The notes beneath the pieces were generated by a model. The model was not told the origin of the DNA, did not search any database, and saw only the letters and a program-made list of their open reading frames with translations. From assembly GCA_047967505.1 (NCBI GenBank), contig CM106539.1: 64,000 bases of DNA. One strand, written 5' to 3'. This DNA is from Dipteris shenzhenensis. Lineage: Eukaryota > Polypodiophyta > Polypodiopsida > Gleicheniales. Below are positions 45,877 through 54,500 of this stretch, piece by piece (position 1 is the stretch's first letter; each line of letters opens with the position of its first letter). The translations under genes and the position numbers were made by a program.

Positions 45877-46906
45877 TGTTGGAAAGGTCACCTCCCCATC
45901 TGTAAGCCCCCAAATGAGGAGCGTGGGGGAGGGAGACCTAGGGCAGGATGTGCCCAAGAGAGAAGAAAGAGAGGGGGCTGCCACATGGGCAGCACCTCAC
46001 AGGATTGCGACCTGCAGATGGCGTCAACATGGCAAGGGTAGTGGGCAGGTGAAGGGCTTGCAACAGACCCTGATGATGGCGCGGTACAGGCGGGTCAGGA
46101 CAGCAGGATGTACAGGAGTACGGCGTAGGACACGTGGCTGGGAAGAGCCTGGCAGACGGCAGAACCAGCAGGCCTGGTGGAGCAGCAAATTGTGGCTGTC
46201 AGTGTGCAGTGGCATGCCTTATATAGGCTGGGCCCCTGCCTTGAATGGAGGGCCAAAGGCCCTGGAAGTTTGGGCCATAAAAGCCCCGGGCTGTGAGCCC
46301 TTATAGGGCTGGACCAGCCACAGACTGGTCGGCCAGTCTGTTGCACGGTTTTTTCAGCAAGGCCCTAGGCCTATAAAAGGAGAGGCTCTTGCCTCATTTC
46401 AGTATCCAGCAGTGCAGCTTCCAGCAGAGCAGAAAGGAGCAGCAAAACACAACCCTTGGGGCCTACATCCAGAAGCTCAAGGAGTACCAGTGTTGCTGCA
46501 GACTTAGGTCAGTGTGAGGCTGAGACCTTGGCTGTCTTCTAGGGCAGCAAGGAGCTGAGGTCAAAGGACGGAAAGTCTACAGAAGCTCCAGGTGGAGCAT
46601 GCGGGCTCGAGTCTAGAGATAGCCAGCTGATAGGAGAAGGACCTTGTGGTAAGATCAGAGGACCACACCATTGGTGGGACTCTGGATCTATCTCTCTTGT
46701 ATTGTGTCCATAGTTTTGGACGGAAATATATATTTTGGTGGTTTCTCTATCTAGTTGGTTCATTGTCTATTGATGAGTTTGCACATCTATTGAATGCACA
46801 TAAGTAAAGAAGTTTGTGATTCCACACCCACACCACACTGTGTGAGCTCCTGGGCATTACTATAAGTCTTCCGCTGCGTGTACCCTCTGTTGGGTATTTT
46901 CTAACA
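45877..46906 (+). repeat. 3' LTR of the gag-only copia
   Basis: 1030 bp, same ends as the 5' LTR, followed by the target duplication AAGCT. Confidence 0.95.
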
Positions 46907-47489
46907 AAGCTCATGTCCCATCAACCATTATTGATCAAGCATTGACAAGCCAACAAGCCAAGGATGATTTGGCTCACATGACTGCTCTATTACAACAATG
47001 TAAAGATAATATGGTAAGGGCCCAAGCAAGGATGAAGGATTATGCTGATGAGCATAGGAGAGATCTTCATTTTGAAGAAGGGGATTATGTATTTCTCAAA
47101 TTACATAAGTCTAGGCATGCTTCTTTGAAAGGTAATACCAATGTTAACATTGCTCATAGGTATTATGGACCTACAAGGTTTTGAGGAAAGTTGGGGAAGT
47201 GGCTTATGAGTTGGAGCTTCCACCATCCTCTAGAATACACAAAGTATTCCATGTATCACTGCTCAAGAAGTATCTGGGGCCCAAGGAGCAAGTTATGGAA
47301 GAGCTACCTTTTATGGATGAAGAGGGCCAAATTGAGTATATTCCTGAGAAGATCCTTGGATTTAGAGATCATGTGTTGAGGAACAAGTCCTACATGCAAT
47401 ATCTTATCAAATGGAGAGGTCTACCTGATGAGGAGTCTTCTTGGCAGCCATCTACAATTGTGGAGCAGTACCCTCAATTGCTTAGCTGA
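46907..47489 (+). pseudogene. gypsy-D integrase C-terminus and chromodomain
   Basis: The reading continues from 42742: HVPSTIIDQALTSQQAKDDL, RAQARMKDYADEHRRDLHFEEGDYVFLKL (the GPY/F-type C-terminal domain), HRYYGPTRF. A frameshift follows, then VGEVAYELELPPSSRIHKVFHVSLLKKYLGP and a chromodomain (IEYIPEKILGFRDHVLRNK, QYLIKWRGLPDEESSWQP) to 47489. The aromatic positions of the methyl-lysine cage are only partly kept. Confidence 0.9.
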
Positions 47490-47853
47490 ATTCTATGGCC
47501 AAAATTGAGTCTTTATGAGCAGATTTGATTTTCTCTTGCTATATAGCATATATGGACATGCTGCAGCCAGCATTCACTATCCTTTCTCAGATCAGCATGT
47601 CTCTCACTGGATTATATGATCAGATCTGTTATATTGGACAGCATAGCTCTTCCACCCGATTGCTTGATTTCTTGGGAATATTATATGATCCATTTACAGA
47701 TCAGCATGCCTACAGGGAGGTATTTGACTGAGAAACGTCATTGTTCAGCTGATATGACTAGAATTGAGCTGTTCAGGTTTACAAGGAGCATTGTATGTCC
47801 AGGTTACAGCCTTTTCAAATTTGAGGACAAATTTCTATTTGAGGACGGAGGAT
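47490..47853 (+). other. gypsy-D 3' untranslated segment
   Basis: No gene. It contains repeated ATATGATC/CAGATCAGCATG words (47570-47710). The purine tract GAGGACGGAGGAT precedes the LTR. Confidence 0.6.
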
Positions 47854-48295
47854 TGTAACAGAGGGTTACTTTTTACTTAGGCTAAAAGTTGGTAGAAAGG
47901 CCTTTATTGGCTTGCAAGTGTTTTCTTCTTTTTTAAGGAGATACCATAAGTTGCCACATGGCATCCTAGGAGGTAATCCCATAAGCAATACTGCTTTGTA
48001 CCCTGGGCCATACCTATATAAGGGCTCTAGTTGTACTTGGCAAGACATTCATGACTTGTACTTCATTACTGAAATAGAGTATACAGCAAGAGTTCAATAC
48101 TCAGCTGAATTCTAAAAAGGATTGACTTCCTCCTGTCCTTGTGCAGCCCCTCACAAGTCCCTATTGAAGATCCAGCCCATGATCTTCCTCTCCTACCTTT
48201 TTCCTAAAACATAAGGTACTTCACTACTCTAACTTTCCTGCATATTCTACCAAATTTAGGGGAGTTTACTGTCAGTTAGGAGCAGTCCTGTTGCA
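47854..48295 (+). repeat. gypsy-D 3' LTR
   Basis: 442 bp, TGTAACAGAGGG to GTCCTGTTGCA. Full-length compared with the clipped 5' copy. Confidence 0.9.
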
Positions 48296-48494
48296 GTAGC
48301 TTTAGTTATTGGCACTTAGATCACCTAGTACTTTTAGTGTCTTATGACACCTAGTACTAGTGGTACCACTAGGACAATAGGTCCTAGGGTTCTCTTTTAT
48401 TATACCCTGTACGTTCATTTTCATTGTTGTTGATGTGCCGGTTTCCACTTCTTGCTCCACTCTTTTTGCATCCTTTTGCTTCCGTGAGCCTACA
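48296..48494 (+). repeat. copia-3 3' LTR, right piece
   Basis: It continues GTAGCTTTAGTTATTGG from the point of gypsy-D insertion and ends GAGCCTACA, followed by the duplication GAACA. Confidence 0.95.
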
Positions 48495-48990
48495 GAACAT
48501 GACCTTGGTTTTACAAGAGTGACCTTCAAATCATGTGAGGAAGATCATGACCTCAAGGTTGACCTTCAAATCATGTGTCTCGCAGAGGGTAAGAAGTGCA
48601 TCCAAGTGTCACTAGAGGCCCTCTCTGCTAAAGATGAAAGTAAGAGCACATCGTCTACATAGAAGAGGATGTAAATCAGGGAGCCGGCAAGAAAGCAGCC
48701 TGCCCCCCAATGTCCCGATCAAAGTCTCACACTCGTCAATACATAGACCAAACAGGGTCAATGATAACAGACAACCTTGTTTGACCTGATAGTGCTCATG
48801 ATCTCCTCTGTCCACCCTATACCTGTTTGAACCCTGCCTAAGACCCTCTCAAAGAGTGCCATGACTAGCGGAATGATCTCTTGATCATACCCCAGATCTT
48901 GCAAGCGTGTGATAAGGCGCCATGCATACAATGTTTCAAGTGGCATGGCTAAAAATATCCATTGCTCAAGACGAAGTTCCACCAAAGATT
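48495..48990 (-). pseudogene. LINE-D, part 1: RT palm right of copia-3
   Basis: Minus-strand frames 48985-48758 (LITRLQDLGYDQEIIPLVMALFERVLGRVQ, GWTEEIMSTI) and 48815-48612 (VKQGCLLSLTLFGLCIDECETLI) align with LINE-1 12720-12530. Near 48500-48570 a ~45-bp segment with the words GACCTTGGTTTTACAAGAG and TTGACCTTCAAATCATGTG is partly duplicated. It ends near 48990 without the 5' half of the LINE. Confidence 0.8.
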
Positions 48991-49365
48991 GATAGTGGAT
49001 CTAGAGCTCATTCTTCTTTTAAAGGTTTGGACATGAGATGGGGAATTCAAGCACCCAGAAACTCTTGAGGCGATCTAAAGCGATGAAAAGCTCGTATGAG
49101 AAGATCCAAACCTCCTATCAGCATTAAGCCAGCCAACCTCCAAGCAACTTCAATTTAGTTGACATAAGCAGAACGGGATATCACAGTCGTTCCTCACAAG
49201 TGCAAGCACAAGCACTCCTGCATAGGCTCCACCTTGTTCCAAAAATATTACAAATAGGAGATTAATGGGAAATAAAAGATCAACAATTTGTTTGAAACAA
49301 ACAACTGAAGAAAGGGTATTTACAGATATTTCAAGCAACAATGGCGTAGGGCACCTATCTCCTGA
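48991..49365. other. intergenic, nothing recognised
   Basis: About 375 bp between the LINE fragment and the stop codon of the VHS gene. It should include the 3' untranslated region of that gene. No mobile-element signature. Confidence 0.5.
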
Positions 49366-50405
49366 CTACTCTGCAAGAGTATGGAGCAATTCTTCACTTT
49401 TGGTCTGAGTATAATTTTCTGTAGCTGCAGCTAGAAGTTGAGTCAATGCAATTGGAACTGAGTTTCCCTTCCAATGCGATCTATACAACATCAAAAACTG
49501 AATGGACACTAGTTGCAAGTGGCAATTCAAAGCTGCTAAAGCCACGGTCTCGCTTCTACAGGCCTTCAGAATGGCTGAAAGAAATTCGTTGCTTATTGGA
49601 ACGCCACAGGGAAATGATGACATGGACGTCTATACAAGAAAACTTACATGGTGTGCTTCGTCTTCTGGTGAGGACGTTAACTCCTTCAACAGACCCTGAA
49701 TACGATTCCGTACATCCTGTTTAATGGCCACGTGCGCATCGGCCATCACCTTGAAACTGACCCCTAAGGTGGGATTCGATGAAGAGATCCCAGAGGCAGT
49801 TCCATCAAAGCTACATCCTTTGAAAATAAGACGCTGCAAAGCCATAAATCAGCAATGAGATGGCTGCTTCGCAGTATCCAGGACACAGTAAAGTGGCATT
49901 GCTGGACGAGTCTTTCAGCATCATGCAGATTGTTGATTTTGAGAAGGCAGGCAGCTGAAACGTTCTCAGTGCTCACCTTATAGGTTTCTGTGAATATGGG
50001 GAACGCTTGGGCGTGCTCAGCCCATTCCTTTAGGAGCTCAATGGCTTTCTCCCTGTTAGCCACAGGTGCCTGATGATCCTCGACCAGGTTCACAATCTCA
50101 TTCAAAACACGCTCAGAGGCCACATCGGGAAGTATAGTTTTGCAGTTCCTTACAAAGCTCTCGAGAAGTGTCAGGGCAAGGAGTTGAACATGCCCATCCT
50201 TCGCAATGATGCGACTTTTTGTGGCCCTGATAGCATGTCGCCCGCTGATTTGCTTCTGATTTATCAAATGGCACAGCTCCGAGCAGTTGGACCACTCAGG
50301 ACCATCTGCACTCCTCGCTATAAAATCTCCAACCAGCTGATCGACCCGACCAAACATATTTTCGCTCGGGGCTGTCGTCAGGGGGTTCATATTTCTCGTC
50401 TGCAC
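49366..50405 (-). CDS. short VHS-domain protein (TOM1-like family), three exons
   Basis: Proposed exons on the minus strand are 50405-49977, 49833-49648 and 49497-49366, giving 248 residues with all junctions in phase 0. Donors are GTGAGC and GTAAGT; acceptors are TTTGCAG and CATTCAG. Residues ~14-160 form a VHS domain: FGRVDQLVGDFIARSADGPEW, ELCHLINQKQISGRHAIRATKSRI, VQLLALTLLESFVRNCKTILPDV, REKAIELLKEWAEHAQAFPIFTETYK, then RLIFKGCSFDG across the first intron, as in TYxxLxxKGxxF of VHS C-termini. VHS proteins of the TOM1/GGA type bind ubiquitin and act as sorting adaptors on endosomes. The GAT domain and long C-terminal tail usual in plant TOM1-like proteins are not found here. The start was chosen at the first ATG of the open frame; MNPLTT five codons later is possible. 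The third exon rests only on splice-site and frame agreement. Confidence 0.75.
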
Positions 50406-51517
50406 CTCAGATACGAGGCTTGAATCGTTTGAAAAACGGCTGCTGTGATTTGTGGTGCCGATTCCAGCAATGATCTCGAAAGATCTCGGTCCTGACTGCC
50501 AAAAAGGACCTCATTTGCGTCCCAGAGCGGAATGTTGGGAGGAGATTGACGAGATCGATGGAGCTAAAGAGCGGAATCAGAGGAGTCGGTCAAGGCAAAT
50601 CTATGTCGGGGAAAGCCCTTTTCGCGTGATCCGCAAAAGCTGAGCTCCTGTACTCCGATCGAAAGCGTTGCCAAAATCGAAACTAGGGAACTCTGGCACC
50701 TTGCATCATTCGATCCAATCCTGGTGCAGCAGGGAAGGACGGTACTGTATTTCTTCATCATCGGGGGGTAGGCTTAAGTTAAGGTGTTTGAATTTAGGAA
50801 AGGGCAAATTGAGTATTTTCCACAAATATTTTGCACAATTCGCGTCACAGTTACTACTTTTAACCTTTGCGTGCATCGGGGAGAATTTGTTCTTTGCTTA
50901 CGTGGCACTCGACAATTGGATTTGCTCTGCTCGTGTGGCATGGTGGGCGTTGGTGGTTCACCGCCACTTGTCCTAATGGTGCACCGCCATGTGTCTTTTT
51001 CCTGTAGGTGCTACATGCTAGTTTGTTTTGTTTGCATGTTGGGTGATCGTTAGAGCCTTTCACTATGCATTGCTCGAAGCCTCTGTATGAAGCGAAGAGT
51101 CCCTACGTCGTGCTTTTCGCCAGTATTTCCGTGGAGTGATGCTTGTCTATCAATGGAAGGGTCGTCCAACAACGTCAATCTAGTCCGTCGTGAACTGCTG
51201 TAAGAGGCAAGTTCTGATAGAAGACGGTGGAAGTTCTTTGCGTGTGTAGTTCCAATGTATTTTTTGTGCAGGACGGCAAATGGAATTCTCTTCTTGCATG
51301 CATGGAAGTGACTTCCATGTCTTTTGATGTTGTCAAAATGGTAGATGTGGCCCTTCGTGCAACACCGCTACTCTACCGTCTCGCAATGATCTTCCACTTC
51401 TCCTTATGGAGTATCACCGCCCTACCGTCCTTTAAAAGGACGACCTCTTTTACCGTGTGTTATCTTGTTCCATTCTCCCAATCCAACAAATTCTCAGTCG
51501 TCCCTCTTGCTACACAA
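50406..51517. other. divergent intergenic region between two host genes
   Basis: About 1.1 kb that should hold the promoters and 5' leaders of the VHS gene (minus) and the interrupted gene (plus). No repeats or transposon ends were recognised. GC-richer than the flanking elements near 50.4-50.7 kb, consistent with a 5' leader. Confidence 0.5.
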
Positions 51518-51999
51518 ATGGCCTCCTACACAAACTTCCCCTCCGATTCCATGGACACAGATAGCAAAGGATTCGAGAAGGGTACTCATTCATTCGCATA
51601 TGCACTTGCGAATTGAAGTTTTCGTTTCTTTTTCAACACTTCCGCTTCCTTCCTTCGTTTCGATCTTATCTTGACGCTGTCTTTTTTATTTTGTAGAGCT
51701 GGAGAAGCTCTGTGAATCTAACTTCCTCTCAGGTTTTGATGGGGGCGCCGATTTTAATGGTATACTTCCACTCAATTTGCCATCGCATCTGTAGAATTCG
51801 ATCCTTTCAGTGTGATAAAATCGTTGTGGATTTGTGCAGGTGACGAGAGTTGTGTGAAAGTTAAAGAGGAAGTTGAGACCTCTGAATCTATGAATGGGGA
51901 TGTTGAAGTGAAGGAAGAAGTGGAGACGGCTAATTCTATGATGCTAGACTTCCAACAATCCGACCTTGGTATTGGCGAATCGAATGCAGAGATTGGTTC
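51518..51999 (+). pseudogene. acidic host protein, first three exons, cut by the CACTA element
   Basis: Exons 51518-51581, 51697-51759 and 51840-51999 join in one frame (phases 1 and 1). They have GT-AG ends (GTACTC...TTTTGTAG, GTATAC...TTGTGCAG) and an in-frame ATG start. The product begins MASYTNFPSDSMDTDSKGFE, continues LEKLCESNFLSGFDGGADFNG, and has two copies of a VKxKEEVET motif in a Glu-rich stretch. At 52000 the CACTA terminus interrupts the third exon within a Ser/Thr codon pair. I do not recognise the family. The remaining exons were not found on the right side within the window, so whether the allele can still make a protein is unknown. The short Glu/Asp-rich reading could be part of a nuclear protein; that is speculation. 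Confidence 0.6.
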
Positions 52000-52040
52000 C
52001 ACTACAAGGCATAGGCCATTTTTCGACGGAAATACCGACG
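52000..52040 (+). repeat. CACTA left terminal inverted repeat
   Basis: CACTACAAGGCATAGGCCAT, then TTTTCGACGGAAATACCGACG. The first nine bases match the plant CACTA consensus CACTACAAG. The GACG/CGACG words are typical of the subterminal code of these elements. Confidence 0.85.
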
Positions 52041-52129
52041 CTTTTTACATTAAAATTTTTTTTTTTCACGGGCGCAAAGGTCGCTATAAAAGTCGTTAAA
52101 ATCGTCGAAAAAGGAGCGTCGCTATAAAC

Positions 52130-52250
52130 CGTCGCTATATAGCAACGCTGTTAATCGTCGCTATATAGCGACGATGTAAACGTCGCTATATAGCGACTCT
52201 GTTAATCGTCGCTATATAGCGACACTGATAAACGTCGCTATATAGCGACG
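52130..52250 (+). repeat. subterminal palindrome cluster (5 copies)
   Basis: CGTCGCTATATAGCGACG, a perfect 18-bp palindrome, or a one-base variant, occurs at 52130, 52156, 52181, 52207 and 52233, spaced 25-26 bp. In En/Spm the element's TNPA protein binds repeated subterminal motifs; this is the obvious candidate binding site here. Confidence 0.9.
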
Positions 52251-52263
52251 ATTAACAGAAGGT

Positions 52264-52339
52264 AAAAAAAATGGTTAGTGGGGCTAAACAGGGCCAAAAG
52301 GAAGCCCTGTTTAGCCCCACTAACCTTTTTTTTTTTTTT
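52264..52339. repeat. long perfect hairpin next to the subterminal cluster
   Basis: 22-nt arms 52273-52294 and 52304-52325 (GGTTAGTGGGGCTAAACAGGGC and its complement) with a 9-nt loop, flanked by A-run and T-run that extend the pairing after one mismatch. It lies between the palindrome cluster and the 3' end of the TNPA-like gene. Confidence 0.9.
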
Positions 52340-52526
52340 GTAATTACAAAAGAAAGTTTTTTATAACAAAATTTCCCTTGCTTGCAGGGTGATACAAAAT
52401 TGTTCTTGTGAACGATGAGGAAGAAATGCATATACATATACAACTGTGTTTGAAACAAAATTACCCTGTGAAAGGGCAATACAAAATGGCTCTAACGAGC
52501 GGATATGAAAAATGCTACTACCACTA

Positions 52527-54111
52527 CTAATCCGAATCCGAATCCGAATCGTCTTGTTGGGCTGTTCCCTGGTCCTCGGCACCTGCATCTTCTCCCTCGT
52601 CCCCGACACCTGCATCTTCTCCTTCGTCATCGGCACCTGCGTCCGATCCTTGCCCCTGTTGATCGCTCGTCTCTGATGATGGGACGCTTGAGCTTTGACC
52701 CTGAGAGTGAACCATATAAATCGAAAATTAGATTGGAACTTAAATTAAAAAGTGAGATTACAAGCAGGAGTAAACTTATACCGTGCGAGCAGCCACCTCA
52801 GCCCAATCGACTGTCGCTCCCATTGCCTCTTGCTCAATGAACCACGGCTTGGTTCCTATCCGAAATGCGCGCCGCGTCTCTGCATCCGTAGGAAGACGAC
52901 CCATCGCAGCTTGCTGTGGATCCAATTTACGAGAGTTAGAGTTAGCTAAAGTGCATGTAATATGTAAGTAAAACAAATAGAACAATACATTAAATGGAAA
53001 GAAGTAAACTTACCACGGTTGCCTCGAACGCATACCGTCCACCTGCACCAAAGTGCGAAGTACCTACGACATCCAGCCGTCTCTTCGCAGCCCTCCTCTG
53101 ACCCTCGAACATTTCAGGATGGTCCCTATTCTGCTTCTTCAAGAACTTCCAATCAGCTTTGTCTGCCCAGCTGGGTTTAGACAACCCCTTTGTAATGGAA
53201 GTACGCATGGTTGATCTGCGATGCTTTAGGACCAAACCCATGCGCTCGAGCATATAACTGTTATTAAACTCCACATTTGGCGGATTAGGAAATCTGAGTT
53301 TTAACTCATCGATCACCGCCTGCTTCTTTTGGCCATCTTGATACCGCCAATCGATATTTATGCCGCTCTTGAAGTGATGACTCATCAACCGCCTCATGGC
53401 GGCCATCACTGCTTTGCCCTTTTTGTCTTCTATTATCTCTCCGGCAGATGTGATTTGATAGGAGAGATCCCCTGATGAGTAAGGGGGACTGACGGTAGCA
53501 GAGTCTGAAGGAGTGGAAGCTGCGCGACCGCTTCCGGATCGAGGAGTAGCTGTGGGAGTAGGAGAGGGAAAGGGACCTGACTGATACTGTGTCTCCGGAC
53601 CAAGTGGAGACCTAAAGGAGCGTGAGTGTGCTGACTCGTCTACATCTCCTGAGTCAGCACAACATGAGCCGCCCATCCTACTCTTCCTTCCCTTGCGGGA
53701 GGCATGCGCAGGTGATGATCCCGCGGTCGAAGGGGCGCGAGGGGATGGCTGGGCTGTACGTCCACCCGTCAGTGTAGGGGAAGGAATTGCGGAGGTCCTC
53801 TGAGAGAGCAGAGAGAAGAATCTCGCTGCCTCCTCATCGCTCATCTGCGCTACAAACTCGTCGGGAGTCCCAACAAAGCCATGCGCGGCTAGCAAAGGAG
53901 TCCCCTGAGGGGTAGTCGCAGTGCTACGTGGAAGAGGGGTCGGACCAGGGGTAGTCACAGTGCTAGGACCGAGAGGAGTCGGACCAGGGGTAGTCCTCGG
54001 GGTAGTCGCCTGAGAGGAATCAAAGTCCTCTGGAGCATATAGATCGTGAGCTCTCCTCCTGCGAGGCTGTCCGTACTCGTCCGATGAGCGACGTGATCCC
54101 ATGTCTAACAT
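52527..54111 (-). CDS. TNPA/plant-transposase-like protein of the CACTA element
   Basis: Proposed coding exons are 54111-53014, 52913-52782 and 52700-52527, all phase 0, with donors GTAAGT and GTATAAG and acceptors ATCCACAG and TCTCAG, giving about 467 residues. The N-terminal half is Pro/Thr/Ser/Arg-rich with repeated TTPGPTPL-like units (residues ~40-80). Residues ~225-366 are the conserved part: ITSAGEIIEDKKGKAVMAAM, HHFKSGINIDWRYQDG, IDELKLRFPNPP, LERMGLVLKHRRSTMRTSI, KPSWADKADWKFLKKQN and HFGAGGRYAFEATV. These resemble the plant transposase (Ptta/En/Spm) family that takes the TNPA place. The C-terminus is very acidic (DDEGEDAG repeats, DSDSDSD). Expected role: DNA binding at the subterminal repeats. 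ATG 54102 is an alternative start. A donor-like CAG|GTAAGTG at 57730 and AAG|GTGAGT at 58150 (minus strand) suggest 5' untranslated exons far upstream, which would place the hexamer array in an intron. Confidence 0.75.
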
Positions 54112-54179
54112 AGACACAAACACGAAAACAGAAAACAAATAAACAAACATGAGCATTCTCATAGGCATAGGCATAGGCA

Positions 54180-54500
54180 AGAAGAAAGAAGAGGGAAAGG
54201 AAAGAAGAGGGAAAGGAAAGAGGGAAAGAAGAGGGAAAGATAAGAGGGAAAGAAGATGTAAAGGAAAGAAAAGAATGAGAACGAGGAAATAGAGAATGAG
54301 AGAAAGGGAAAGAGATGAGGGAAAATAGAGAATGAGAGAAGGGGGAAATGAGAGAAGGGGGAAATAGAGTGGGAAATAGAGAATGAGAGAAAGGGAAAAT
54401 AGAGAATGAGAGAAAGGGAAAGAGATGAGGGAAAATAGAGAATGAGAGAAGGGGGAAATGAGAGAAGGGGGAAATAGAGTGGGAAATAGAGAATGAGCTT
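54180..54500. repeat. polypurine repeats
   Basis: Almost pure purine on the plus strand (GAAAGAAGAGGGAAAG and AATGAGAGAAGGGGGAAATAGAG units); one ~90-bp unit occurs twice (about 54285-54372 and 54395-54483). A second polypurine block at 57500-57640 closes the other side of the hexamer array. Confidence 0.85.

Larger units (their letters stand above)
42748..46906 (+). mobile_element. gag-only copia (TR-GAG-like), copy 1, complete with both LTRs
   Basis: 5' LTR 42748-43786, primer site 43787-43800 (TGGTATCAGAGCCC), gag, a 3' block related to copia-A, purine tract AGAGGGGG at 45871-45876, 3' LTR 45877-46906. The target duplication AAGCT is at 42743-42747 and 46907-46911. The internal region is only ~2.09 kb and has no protease, integrase, RT or RNase H, so this element must move with enzymes from a relative. 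Copia-A, which shares the LTR and 3' block, is a candidate partner type. It is an insertion into the gypsy-D integrase. Confidence 0.95.
36902..48295 (+). mobile_element. gypsy-D: chromovirus-type gypsy, hosting a gag-only copia
   Basis: LTRs at 36902-37325 and 47854-48295 differ at about 9 positions by eye (~98%). Primer site 37327, gag, protease, RT, RNase H, integrase and chromodomain are in Ty3/gypsy order. The integrase is split by the element at 42748-46906. The left LTR lacks its first ~25 bp (TGTAACAGAGGG...) together with a bit of the copia-3 LTR, so a small deletion has removed the junction and the target duplication. Confidence 0.92.
31219..48494 (+). mobile_element. copia-3: near-complete copia retrotransposon, split by gypsy-D
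   Basis: 5' LTR 31219-31473, 3' LTR in two pieces (36868-about 36901 and 48296-48494). It is flanked by the 5-bp target duplication GAACA (31214-31218 and 48495-48499). The interior holds leader, gag, protease, integrase, RT and RNase H in Ty1/copia order. It inserted into LINE-D. Removing gypsy-D leaves about 5.9 kb. Confidence 0.95.

Noticed and set aside
49630-49647. 18-nt GT...AG intron in the VHS gene
   Set aside because: It would keep frame but is far below known plant intron lengths. A 150-nt intron using the same donor also keeps frame.
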